Assembly: GCA_021731345.1 (NCBI GenBank)
Contig: JAKFXO010000030.1
Coordinates: 1-31,778, forward strand
Reading direction: 5' to 3'
DNA length: 31,778 nt
Origin: Candidatus Peribacterales bacterium
GTDB taxonomy: Bacteria; Patescibacteriota; Gracilibacteria; Peribacterales; Peribacteraceae
Part shown: positions 1 through 6,422 of the stretch, one piece after another
Position numbering within the stretch: the stretch's first letter is position 1
How the letters are laid out: each line of letters starts with the position of its first letter
Notes under the pieces: generated by a model
Database searches by the model: none
The model's input: the letters and a program-made list of their open reading frames with translations, nothing else
What the model was told of the DNA's origin: nothing
Program-made: the position numbers and the translations under genes

Positions 1-102
1 GCTCCAGGTGCAGAAGGCGCAGCAGCAGCTCCAGGTGCAGCAGCTCCAGCAGCCGATGCGAAGGCAGGCGCTCCAGCAGCCAAGGCTCCGGCCAAGAAAT
101 AA
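1..102 (+). CDS. C-terminal tail of a truncated protein, Ala/Pro/Lys-rich
   Basis: Frame 1 is open from the window edge to a TAA at 100-102 and encodes about 33 residues made almost only of Ala, Pro, Gly and Lys, ending in Lys-Lys. A 13-base direct repeat (1-13 and 28-40) sits inside and reflects repeated Ala-Pro-Gly-Ala codons. Tails of this kind are common on ribosomal proteins and other nucleic-acid-binding proteins of Patescibacteria, but the folded part lies outside the window and the gene cannot be named. The +2-frame ORF over the same bases, Gln-rich, is a shadow. Confidence 0.6.
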   Translation, partial: APGAEGAAAAPGAAAPAADAKAGAPAAKAPAKK

Positions 103-146
103 TAAGAAGTCTAGGTCTAACCTCAATGCGATTGAGCTCTTTCAAA

Positions 147-177
147 GAAGCCTCCGCATTTTCGCAGAGGCCGCTTC
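147..177. terminator. imperfect hairpin between convergent genes
   Basis: An imperfect stem (GAAG/CTTC outer pairs, CCTC/GAGG inner pairs, one small internal bulge) lies in the 93-base gap between the truncated plus-strand gene and the minus-strand hibernation factor. There is no clear U tract on either side, so the terminator role rests mainly on position. Confidence 0.3.
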
Positions 178-195
178 TGTATTCGGTGATCGTTC

Positions 196-558
196 TTACT
201 CCGCAAGGCTCCTCTTTTTCTGACGAGCAGCCATGTGAGCTTTGGCACGTCCGCTGTGCATCTCTTTGTACTTGGTGATCTGTGGCTCAAGCTTTTCAAT
301 ACAGCTATCGAGAGCCTCAAGCGGCATGTACTTGCGAGACTCAACACGAAAAATCTTCTTCGGAAGATGCACTGTGACCATAACCTTGACCTGGTCGCGG
401 TCTTTTTTCGTATCACGCTTCTCAGCTTCGACACGAATGCTCGATCCTTCATCCTTCAGAAAACGGCAGTATGTAGCCAGTTTTCCAATTTTCTTGGCGA
501 GGAGGATGAGCTCTTCGTCGTTGTAGCGGACTCCTTTCTCAAAGTGTTCGACATGCAT
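196..558 (-). CDS. hpf: Ribosome hibernation promoting factor (HPF/RaiA, S30AE family), short form
   Basis: This is a 120-residue cytoplasmic protein of the S30AE family, which binds the decoding region of the 30S subunit and silences ribosomes under stress or slow growth. Family features seen are the N-terminal strand 'MHVEHFEKGVRYNDEE', the helix 'LAKKIGKLATYC', a central strand with Val/Glu alternation, and the motif 'YMPLEALDSCIEKLEPQI' (helix 2). A basic C-terminal tail follows (HSGRAKAHMAARQKKR). No C-terminal dimerisation domain is present, so it resembles short HPF/YfiA rather than long HPF. The ATG at 558 was chosen because the upstream in-frame extension to 663 encodes a sequence unlike the family and contains the leader hairpin. 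It stands alone, divergent from the unknown gene at 671. Confidence 0.82.
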   Translation of the reverse strand: MHVEHFEKGVRYNDEELILLAKKIGKLATYCRFLKDEGSSIRVEAEKRDTKKDRDQVKVMVTVHLPKKIFRVESRKYMPLEALDSCIEKLEPQITKYKEMHSGRAKAHMAARQKKRSLAE

Positions 559-596
559 GGTAATGATGCGGAAAATGGTAGACGCACCGTACCAGA

Positions 597-612
597 GCCC
601 CTGTTCAGGGGC
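597..612 (-). other. perfect hairpin in the hpf leader
   Basis: GCCCCTG (597-603) and CAGGGGC (606-612) are perfect complements. With the innermost pair open they form a 6-bp GC-rich stem with a 4-nt loop, about 39 nt upstream of the hpf ATG, inside the leader predicted from the -10 at 640-645. There is no U tract. It may stabilise the 5' end or act in regulation; the function is unknown. Confidence 0.4.
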
Positions 613-638
613 ATCTTCCAAAAAATGGTGTTTTAAGG

Positions 639-646
639 TATAATAC
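639..646. promoter_or_regulatory. overlapping divergent -10 boxes for hpf and the 671 gene
   Basis: TATAAT at 639-644 on the plus strand, with a weak TTCCAA 17 bases upstream (616-621), would start transcription about 20 nt before the ATG at 671. Read on the minus strand, the same bases (645-640) give TATTAT and would serve hpf with a leader of roughly 75 nt. The sharing of one near-symmetric AT element by two divergent genes is seen directly; promoter activity is inferred. Confidence 0.45.
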
Positions 647-670
647 TTAACGAAAACACACACTCACTCC

Positions 671-886
671 ATGGACCTCCAGACACTCTCTGGCAAAGTG
701 CGGCTCAGCCGTTTGCTCACAGAATCCGAACGCGAGTATTGGGTAACTAATCTCGCAACGATGTCCGATGAGCAACTTCTAAAACTAGAGGCAATTTTGC
801 AGGAAGCACAGGAACTCTCATGGACTACATCCATGCAGACGTACATGTCCATCGCGCACAAAGCGACTGCGGCGCTCGCCGCGTAA
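671..886 (+). CDS. small unrecognised helical protein (71 aa)
   Basis: A 71-residue protein with no membrane segment or signal peptide, predicted mostly helical by eye (SDEQLLKLEAILQEAQELSW). I do not recognise a family. It is the first gene of a plus-strand run: 15 bases separate its stop from the ATG at 902, and the next two genes overlap or nearly abut, which suggests one transcript from the TATAAT at 639. There is no Shine-Dalgarno sequence; the leader ends CACTCACTCC before the ATG. The minus-strand ORF over it is Ser-rich and is judged a shadow. Confidence 0.6.
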   Translation: MDLQTLSGKVRLSRLLTESEREYWVTNLATMSDEQLLKLEAILQEAQELSWTTSMQTYMSIAHKATAALAA

Positions 887-901
887 TTTCCCCATTGTTG
901 T

Positions 902-2014
902 ATGCCTGAAAATTCTCCCATCGAAGCGTCACGAGGCACCCCGGAAAGTCCGGAGGTCAGAAATCCTCGACAAGAACTCCTCAAGCTCAAAGAGCTAGTT
1001 GAGCTTGGCCAGTTCGATGCAACAGTTGATTCGCTCATGGGAACCGCAGTGGAAAAGAAAGACGTACCGGCTGTAAAGATCGATGCATTCGTGCGTTCAC
1101 TGAGCGCTACCGAACAGGCCGCTCTCGAAAAGTTCTTGGAAGGTAAGCCTGCTGACGAGCGCGCCGCTGCACTACGTACAAAACTACAGGCTCTGAAAAC
1201 AATCACTCCACCAACTGCGTCCGAAGCCGCTGGAAAAGCTGTAGAGACTCTATCCAGCCTCTCTGAGCCTGCACAGAAAGTGGTCGCTATGCTCGACAAA
1301 AGCATCGAACGCCTCACCGCTGGCGGTAAGCTCAACCAGATTGCTGCCAAGATCGGATTCAAGGGTGAGATCGGACCGGCACAGCTCGACTTCGTGAAAA
1401 ACTTTTTCCTCGGTTACGCAGCCAAGCTCTTTGAGGGCGTGACAGGCTCACTCCGCAAAGTGAATCCGACGGTCGATATTTCCAAAGTGCTCAATCTTCC
1501 ACTCGAACTTAGGCTCATCAATATCAAAGACCCTGTTCAGAAGGCTAAGTACAAAGCTGCGTACCTAAAGCGTGCAAAGGAATCGACAGGCGTCTTTATC
1601 GCGCCAACACTCGATGAAGCGCTGAACCCGCAGGCAGCCGCACCAGTACAACCTGCAACCAAGCCTGCCGAAGCTACGCCGGCAGCACCTTCTGCAGGAG
1701 AAAAAGTGGAAGCAAAGCGCATCGTGAAACTCACGGACGGAACGATCTTCGACATTGAACGCGGTAGCGACAAAAAAACGATCATCACGGCTGCTGGTAC
1801 GAAAGCCGAAGTGAAAGTTGCAGGTGGTGAAACCCTCGACATTCTGGCACTCGACGCCAAAGACAAAGAAAAGGCCGTCGTGACGTTCAAGCTTGTCGAT
1901 AACCGTTCCATCGCAGTCGACGCAGAAGCCCTCAGAAACGCCGTGCAGAAGAAAGAGAAGTCTCTGACGACTGCCGAAGGCATCAAGATTGAACTTACTG
2001 AAATCAAAAACTAA
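902..2014 (+). CDS. unrecognised soluble protein with Pro/Ala linker (370 aa)
   Basis: No family recognised. Residues 1-25 look disordered, 25-185 are helix-rich (many Leu/Ala/Glu/Lys heptad-like stretches), and 186-243 form a segment ending in LDEALNP. A Pro/Ala-rich linker covers about 244-266. The last 100 residues look like a small beta-rich domain (KRIVKLTDGTIFDIERG, then alternating hydrophobics) built around hydrophilic turns. There is no signal peptide or obvious membrane span. The following gene starts within its stop (TAATG, sharing base 2014), so translation is probably coupled. The neighbour at 2014 carries a similar LEAILNP motif at a comparable place, which suggests the two are distant paralogues. 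Confidence 0.65.
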   Translation: MPENSPIEASRGTPESPEVRNPRQELLKLKELVELGQFDATVDSLMGTAVEKKDVPAVKIDAFVRSLSATEQAALEKFLEGKPADERAAALRTKLQALKTITPPTASEAAGKAVETLSSLSEPAQKVVAMLDKSIERLTAGGKLNQIAAKIGFKGEIGPAQLDFVKNFFLGYAAKLFEGVTGSLRKVNPTVDISKVLNLPLELRLINIKDPVQKAKYKAAYLKRAKESTGVFIAPTLDEALNPQAAAPVQPATKPAEATPAAPSAGEKVEAKRIVKLTDGTIFDIERGSDKKTIITAAGTKAEVKVAGGETLDILALDAKDKEKAVVTFKLVDNRSIAVDAEALRNAVQKKEKSLTTAEGIKIELTEIKN

Positions 2015-3420
2015 TGCCAACTCCTGAAGTAGTACCGGCGCTTTCGCCTGCTGAGCAGCTGGCTGAGATCGTGAAGACTCAGCCAAATCAGGAGATTGAA
2101 TCCCAAATTAGACAAAGTTCGCTCAGCCAACTTGATGCGATGGCACGCGTGATAGAGGAGAAAAGGATCGTTATTAATGAGAGCGCACGAGCCCTCATTC
2201 GGACACAGTATGATGTCTTGGAAAGTGCCAGAAAGAATGAGATAGAACGACTGGCAACTGATCAAAAAACTGAAAAACAACTAGAAGTTGCTTCAAATCG
2301 TCTCAAGCATCTTCATCTCATTCGCCTTCTTGAAATCAAAGCTCCCATAGAGCCAGGTACGTCTCGACTAGATTTTGCAGCATCTCTCCTCAGCGGCGTT
2401 GTAGAAAGAACAAAAGATATTCCTGTTCTCAAGCATGTTGCAGGACTCCTGAAAGGAATCAGAGGTCGCTCCATCGAACGCGTTTGGTACACAATGCTCG
2501 CAACATTCGAAAAAAATCCTACGATTGCAACATCTGCAGGAAACGCAATGCTTGGCTCGTTAGGCCTGCTTATCGGCACGCTCGGCCTGAACTTTGGTGC
2601 ACGAAAGCGCCTTCTCGAAATTGATGTTCTCGATGCAATCGACGGTGAGAAACTCGTTGGTGAGAACATTACATTTTCCGGTGTCGCTCCAGGAGATCTG
2701 GAGAAATTTAAAGACAAGCTGACAACTGCCAATATCCCAGAACTAACAACCAGGTATCTCCGTGACCAGCGAAAGCTGATCGCAGCGGGCTCCCCTATCA
2801 CTGTCTCACTGGAAGCCATTCTCAATCCTGAAGCCACGCAAAAAAAACTTGCTGAACAAGCTCTAGAGACGAAAAAGAATGCTGTTATCGAACAGTTGAA
2901 GCCGCTCAACATCGCACTCGTAACGTTTGGCTCACCAGTTGTAGCCAAGCGTAATAATGCTGGACGTTTTGAAATCACTGTTCCAGAAAACGATGCGGCA
3001 ATGGCCTCACCGGAAGTGCGTAAGCTTCAGGAAGCGATGGCAAATTTGACGAATGCAAAAGAGATTACGATTGTCTCAGAGAAAGAGCATCTGACACTCG
3101 ACCTCGCCACCAAGACTGCCGCGATACCTGTGAATGCGGCTGGTATTACCGAATCACTGAACCGTGGATTCTCGTACAGCAACCCACGTCTTGAAAAAAT
3201 CGTTTTCGCTACGCCAGCAGAACTACCGATCGGCATCATGCAAGCAAAGTTTGATTCCGGCACGCTGCTTCTTGGGGCACATCCGTTACGCACTCAATCC
3301 CTTGAGCAAATCAGTGGACTAGAACCACTGTTGGCATCTGCGCAGAACGGCACGCTCTTCACATTCCAAAACGGCAGCTGGGCAGCCCCAGCTCTGCCAA
3401 CTTCGATCCCGACTCCCTAA
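2014..3420 (+). CDS. unrecognised protein with one hydrophobic segment (468 aa)
   Basis: No family recognised. Residues 1-110 are strongly helical and charged, with possible coiled coil around 60-105. A Gly/Leu-rich hydrophobic stretch at about 176-195 (NAMLGSLGLLIGTLGLNFG) could be a membrane segment or hairpin. LEAILNP at 266-272 mirrors LDEALNP of the upstream protein. The last 190 residues look mixed alpha/beta, with a Pro-rich end. The ATG overlaps the upstream stop as TAATG. The next gene begins 10 bases after its stop, so all three genes are probably cotranscribed. Because a partner in this operon is clearly membrane-bound, a membrane-associated complex is a reasonable but unproven guess. 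Confidence 0.65.
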   Translation: MPTPEVVPALSPAEQLAEIVKTQPNQEIESQIRQSSLSQLDAMARVIEEKRIVINESARALIRTQYDVLESARKNEIERLATDQKTEKQLEVASNRLKHLHLIRLLEIKAPIEPGTSRLDFAASLLSGVVERTKDIPVLKHVAGLLKGIRGRSIERVWYTMLATFEKNPTIATSAGNAMLGSLGLLIGTLGLNFGARKRLLEIDVLDAIDGEKLVGENITFSGVAPGDLEKFKDKLTTANIPELTTRYLRDQRKLIAAGSPITVSLEAILNPEATQKKLAEQALETKKNAVIEQLKPLNIALVTFGSPVVAKRNNAGRFEITVPENDAAMASPEVRKLQEAMANLTNAKEITIVSEKEHLTLDLATKTAAIPVNAAGITESLNRGFSYSNPRLEKIVFATPAELPIGIMQAKFDSGTLLLGAHPLRTQSLEQISGLEPLLASAQNGTLFTFQNGSWAAPALPTSIPTP

Positions 3421-3430
3421 CCCTTTTACT

Positions 3431-4033
3431 ATGGACGCATCCGCAGCAGAGAAGCCAAAAGAAAATATCTCAGAAGTACCGGCAGATAAGCGTGATGCAC
3501 TAGCCGCGCTAAAAACAAAACTTGGAACTCAGAATCCTGTTATGGTAGAAAAACTGGATCCGACAAATAAGAGTGCTGTGCTCACGGAACTGAGGGGGCT
3601 GAGTCGAATGGTAACGGAGGGCCGTGTGACAGGCGTGACAAAAGTAGAAATTGATAAGATGCATGATGAGATTGAAGGCGCGACACTCATCAGCACACGC
3701 CCCATCGAAGAACTCGCTCAGAGCGGACTCGATGCATTTAATAAGCTTGATCCCATGGTCAAGCAAGCAGCGATCGGTACAGCTACCGTAGGAGGTACTG
3801 CTCTGGGACTCTTTGGTATCGTCAAATTGTTTAAGAGGACGGGAAAGGCAATAGTGAAGGGGTGGGATACAACCCTCGATGTAGCCGAGGCTGGTGCAAA
3901 GAAAATTGGTAGCCTAGTCATGTCGATGATAAAAATTGCGGGTACAGCAGGCGTGGGTGCATTGACGCTTTTCGGTCTGCAGCGCTTCTTTCAAGGACAG
4001 GCTCCTACCGAATCTACGGAGAAGAAGTCCTAA
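3431..4033 (+). CDS. unrecognised membrane protein with two hydrophobic segments (200 aa)
   Basis: The first 105 residues are hydrophilic and helical. Two hydrophobic, Gly-rich segments follow at about 112-132 and 160-183, separated by a basic/amphipathic linker (KLFKRTGKAIVKGW), and the protein ends in a short charged tail. This suggests a protein with its N-terminal domain in the cytoplasm and a two-span hairpin. No family recognised. It is the last gene of the run starting at 671; the gap from the previous stop is 10 bases (CCCTTTTACT) with no Shine-Dalgarno. The next gene (4049) has its own -10 in the 15-base gap. Confidence 0.62.
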   Translation: MDASAAEKPKENISEVPADKRDALAALKTKLGTQNPVMVEKLDPTNKSAVLTELRGLSRMVTEGRVTGVTKVEIDKMHDEIEGATLISTRPIEELAQSGLDAFNKLDPMVKQAAIGTATVGGTALGLFGIVKLFKRTGKAIVKGWDTTLDVAEAGAKKIGSLVMSMIKIAGTAGVGALTLFGLQRFFQGQAPTESTEKKS

Positions 4034-4036
4034 GGG

Positions 4037-4042
4037 TAGAAT
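4037..4042 (+). promoter_or_regulatory. -10 box (TAGAAT) placed for a leaderless mRNA
   Basis: TAGAAT ends 6 bases before the ATG at 4049, so a normal start point would coincide with the start codon. No good -35 is visible at 17 bases. The same spacing recurs at 5596, 15877 and 26177. Confidence 0.5.
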
Positions 4043-4048
4043 GCGGCT

Positions 4049-4843
4049 ATGCCGCTCTCGTACTCACAGCTTCAGACGTATCAACGCTGTCCAAAGCAGT
4101 ACGAATTTGCGGTGGTGAAGAAAATTAGTAGGTCGATCAGCGCAGGTGAGAGTTTTGGCAGCAGCATTCATAATACGCTGCGTCGTTTCGGCGAATTAGA
4201 GATGGCAATTGATGGCTCAGGCAAGCGGGAGAAGCCACTGCAACTCTTCACAGAAGAATCCACGCACGATATGGAGACTGAGCTGACTCTAACAACACTT
4301 CTGACGCTCTGGCGAGAATGCTTCATAGCGCATGGGTACGCATCCAAAGTAGAAATGGACCAAAAATTTGCCCAAGGTGAAAGAGCTCTCGCAAAATTTT
4401 TTGATTGGTGGAATGAGAAGAAAAGAACGGTCGTCTGCATCGAAAAAAGTTTTAAGTTCCCCGTCGCAGGAACAAAAGACATCCTTGCAGGTCGGTTTGA
4501 TCGAATTGAGCGCAATGAGGAAGGGCTTCACATTATCGATTTCAAATCATCGAACCCGAGACCCCAAGAAAGCCTTGATACTGATTTGCAGCTGTCGGTC
4601 TACGCGCTGGCATCCAAGACCATCTGGCCTGATCCAATCGCAAAACTGACGCTGCTGTTCGTCACAGAAGAGGGCTGCATCGAGCACAGTACAACCCGAT
4701 CAACATCCCAACTCACAGACGCACTGACTAACATTCGTCTGGTGGCAGCACACATGGATGCTAAGGACTTCACAGCTACGCCATCGATCGAAAAATGTCG
4801 TCACTGTCCGTACCGCTCCATCTGCCCTGCAAGCGCTATCTAA
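4049..4843 (+). CDS. RecB/Cas4-like PD-(D/E)XK nuclease with Fe-S cluster cysteines
   Basis: A 264-residue stand-alone nuclease of the PDDEXK_1 family (RecB/AddB/Cas4 type). Seen in order: N-terminal 'SYSQLQTYQRCPKQYEF' with Cys14; 'FGSSIHNTLRRF', containing the family His; 'AGRFDRIE', then 'IIDFKSS', which supply the metal-binding Asp and the catalytic Asp-x-Lys; 'QLSVYALA', the family Gln/Tyr motif; and a C-terminal cysteine group C250, C253, C259. Cys14 plus these three is the usual 4Fe-4S ligand set of AddB/Cas4 nucleases. No helicase domain and no CRISPR genes are nearby, so a role in DNA repair or recombination is more likely than spacer acquisition. Its stop overlaps the convergent VIT gene by four bases. 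Confidence 0.87.
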   Translation: MPLSYSQLQTYQRCPKQYEFAVVKKISRSISAGESFGSSIHNTLRRFGELEMAIDGSGKREKPLQLFTEESTHDMETELTLTTLLTLWRECFIAHGYASKVEMDQKFAQGERALAKFFDWWNEKKRTVVCIEKSFKFPVAGTKDILAGRFDRIERNEEGLHIIDFKSSNPRPQESLDTDLQLSVYALASKTIWPDPIAKLTLLFVTEEGCIEHSTTRSTSQLTDALTNIRLVAAHMDAKDFTATPSIEKCRHCPYRSICPASAI

Positions 4844-5589
4844 AATGCTACGCCTGCAAAACTCTTCAGCGCCATTCCGACATAGTAGGCGGTAAACGCA
4901 CAGATCGATCCGACGCTGAGAATTTCTAGTGGCCCACGAATAAGACGTTCACGAGTGACCCAGCTACGCAGCAAGCCCACAACGAGAAGTGCAATGCCTG
5001 CGGCAATCGTTGTCACCAAAAAACGTAACGCATCAGGAATAGGCAATAGATATGGAGCAATGGGAATGCTGCCGAAGAGGACGAATGAGACAAATGTCAT
5101 AATGGCGTGCCACATCGGCGTACCATCTTCATCAGGAGCTAAGCCATGCTCTTCTCGCATCATAGTGTCAGCCCACACACTCTTATCGGACGTAATGACA
5201 TCAGTCACACGATCCAGATCAGCACCTTTGAATCCCTTCGCCTCAAAAATTTCACGAATCTCCTCGCGTTCAATGTCTGGAATTTCTTCCATCTCACGAA
5301 GCTCTTCTTTTAAAAGTCTCTGATAATTGTCCTGACGAGATTTGCCAGATAGATAATTGCCAAGCCCCATGGAAAGACCATCAGCAAGAACGTTGGCAAA
5401 GCCCAAAATAATGACAATATGCGAAGCAAGCTCAGCCCCAGCGACTCCTGACACAACAGCAAATGTCGTCACAATGCCGTCATTCGCGCCATACACGATA
5501 TCGTGAATGTACGGCCCTAGCGTGCTGCCATGCGGTTCTTCCGCGCGGTGACGTGCGAGTGCCTTCTTGATATCGGTACGATCCATCAT
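4840..5589 (-). CDS. VIT1/CCC1-family membrane transporter (Fe/Mn)
   Basis: A 249-residue integral membrane protein of the VIT/CCC1 family, whose members export or sequester Fe2+ and Mn2+. The N-terminal signature is clear: 'GANDGIVTTFAVVSGVAGA' (membrane helix 1), then 'ADGLSMGLGNYLSGKS' in helix 2. The cytoplasmic Glu-rich metal-binding segment follows at about 90-145 (EELREMEEIPDIEREEIREIF, and a MMREEHGL motif). Three more hydrophobic helices lie at about 160-180, 188-207 and 220-240. Two ATGs (5589, 5586) are possible; 5589 is kept because a TATCAT box ends exactly 6 bases upstream. It is convergent with the nuclease gene, with overlapping stops. Confidence 0.88.
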   Translation of the reverse strand: MMDRTDIKKALARHRAEEPHGSTLGPYIHDIVYGANDGIVTTFAVVSGVAGAELASHIVIILGFANVLADGLSMGLGNYLSGKSRQDNYQRLLKEELREMEEIPDIEREEIREIFEAKGFKGADLDRVTDVITSDKSVWADTMMREEHGLAPDEDGTPMWHAIMTFVSFVLFGSIPIAPYLLPIPDALRFLVTTIAAGIALLVVGLLRSWVTRERLIRGPLEILSVGSICAFTAYYVGMALKSFAGVAF

Positions 5590-5595
5590 ACACTC

Positions 5596-5601
5596 ATGAT
5601 A
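5596..5601 (-). promoter_or_regulatory. -10 box (TATCAT) placed for a leaderless mRNA
   Basis: Read on the minus strand, TATCAT ends 6 bases before the ATG at 5589. The VIT gene would thus be transcribed from its own promoter, located between it and the minus-strand gene upstream (stop at 5608). Confidence 0.5.
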
Positions 5602-5607
5602 CCACGC

Positions 5608-6141
5608 CTATTTTTTTGGCGGATGCTTCTTGGCGCTGTAGTTTTCCTGATCCCTAAGAGCTTTTACAGCTTCTTTGAGGTCGGGACGGAAACGTACAAG
5701 AATCTCGATGCCTGCTTCTTTCACAAAGTTACCGTCGATCTCCTGCATGAGAATCTTCTGAATAGCTGGTGTCATGTGAGCACGGATCTCAGAGAGGAAT
5801 TTTGCAGGAGCCGAAATGTGCACTGCCTGAATCCCCTGTTCGCGAATGCTCTTCTCAATGTGCTTGATGAGATCATTTGCGAACGCTTTCATGCGGTGCT
5901 TCTCCACAGGGTTCATGTCGCCTGTGCCTGAGACCATGCCTCCACCTGTCATACCTGCTGGGCTCCTCGTCTGACCCTGCTTATCCGAAAACTCCGGCTC
6001 TGCAGACTCAATGACCTCCTTCTCTGCAATAGTGTGACCACCAACGTCCAAAAGACGACAGTGGTGCGAATCGCAAACGACGAGAAGCGTCGGCTTGTCG
6101 ACATCTGGCATGGCATCGGGGAGACGAACGGTGTGGGACAT
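5608..6141 (-). CDS. Host-attachment / baeRF-like protein
   Basis: A 177-residue soluble protein resembling the 'protein required for attachment to host cells' family (Host_attach), which belongs to the bacterial/archaeal eRF1-like (baeRF) fold group. Features: N-terminal 'PTLLVVCDSHHCRLLDV', the start of the alpha/beta core; a charged, Gly/Met-rich loop (TGGGMVSGTGD); a helix 'FANDLIKHIEKSI'; 'AVHISAPAKFLSEIRAHM', the conserved strand-helix with Ala-Pro; and a Lys/Pro-rich C-terminus. The true biochemical role is not established, and the family name comes from a plant-associated bacterium. The ATG at 6141 is preferred over a TTG at 6168; ATG at 6111 would also keep the whole domain. The identification rests on pattern recall. 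Confidence 0.65.
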   Translation of the reverse strand: MSHTVRLPDAMPDVDKPTLLVVCDSHHCRLLDVGGHTIAEKEVIESAEPEFSDKQGQTRSPAGMTGGGMVSGTGDMNPVEKHRMKAFANDLIKHIEKSIREQGIQAVHISAPAKFLSEIRAHMTPAIQKILMQEIDGNFVKEAGIEILVRFRPDLKEAVKALRDQENYSAKKHPPKK

Positions 6142-6259
6142 TGGATGTGTGGAAGGAATGCCGGACAATCCTGCATCTTGGCTCTCAAAATGACAAGAGA
6201 CAATGAATGAAGCAGCTGGCGTCGGAGCCTTTCAATGGCAGAAAAGCTGGCTTTCTAGC

Positions 6260-6287
6260 TTGAAGGAAGGCGTTTGTTGGCTATACT
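6260..6287 (+). promoter_or_regulatory. promoter of tRNA-Glu
   Basis: TTGAAG (6260-6265), a 16-base spacer and TATACT (6282-6287). The predicted start is about 6293-6295, immediately at the left arm of the inverted repeat and 15-17 bases before the mature tRNA. Confidence 0.6.
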
Positions 6288-6292
6288 GGCTC

Positions 6293-6302
6293 AGCTCTTT
6301 CA
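6293..6302 (+). repeat. left arm of inverted repeat framing the tRNA
   Basis: AGCTCTTTCA here is the exact reverse complement of TGAAAGAGCT at 6390-6399. The two arms lie 7 bases before and 5 bases after the CCA-ended tRNA. The right arm leads into TTTTT. Confidence 0.7.
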
Positions 6303-6309
6303 AGCCTGT

Positions 6310-6384
6310 GGCTCCATCGTCTAATGGTTAGGACACTTGGTTCTCATCCAGGAAATCGGAGTTCGATCCTCCGTGGGGCTACCA
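6310..6384 (+). tRNA. tRNA-Glu (anticodon CUC)
   Basis: A full cloverleaf can be drawn. The acceptor 5' strand GGCTCCA pairs with 3' TGGGGCT (G-U at 1-72 and one inner wobble). The D arm GTCTAATGGTTAGGAC follows, then anticodon stem CTTGG/CCAGG with loop TTCTCAT giving anticodon CTC (reads GAG, Glu). The T arm is CGGAG-TTCGATC-CTCCG, with discriminator A and an encoded CCA at 6382-6384. The D arm matches bacterial tRNA-Glu. No other tRNA lies nearby. Confidence 0.93.
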
Positions 6385-6389
6385 CTTTC

Positions 6390-6404
6390 TGAAAGAGCTT
6401 TTTG
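6390..6404 (+). terminator. right arm of the inverted repeat with U tract (tRNA terminator)
   Basis: TGAAAGAGCT (6390-6399) pairs perfectly with 6293-6302 and runs directly into a short T run. Because the pairing partner lies on the far side of the tRNA, the terminating stem would only form by bracketing the whole tRNA. Confidence 0.5.
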
Positions 6405-6422
6405 TAATGAAACGAGACGGTC

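Noticed and set aside
1..60. Short repeated GCTCCAGGTGCAG units as a possible tandem repeat or CRISPR
   Set aside because: Only two copies, in frame, within an Ala-Pro-Gly-Ala coding stretch; no spacers.
8..223. Gln-rich plus-strand ORF at the start of the window
   Set aside because: It is the +2-frame reading of the Ala/Pro-rich codon repeats of the truncated frame-1 gene and runs on into non-coding sequence.
4049..4843. Cas4 of a CRISPR system
   Set aside because: No cas1/cas2, repeats or other cas genes in the window; stand-alone RecB-like nucleases of this size are common.
6310..6404. tRNA-flanking repeat as an integration (att) site
   Set aside because: The repeat is inverted, not direct, brackets the tRNA tightly, and there is no integrase or island beside it.
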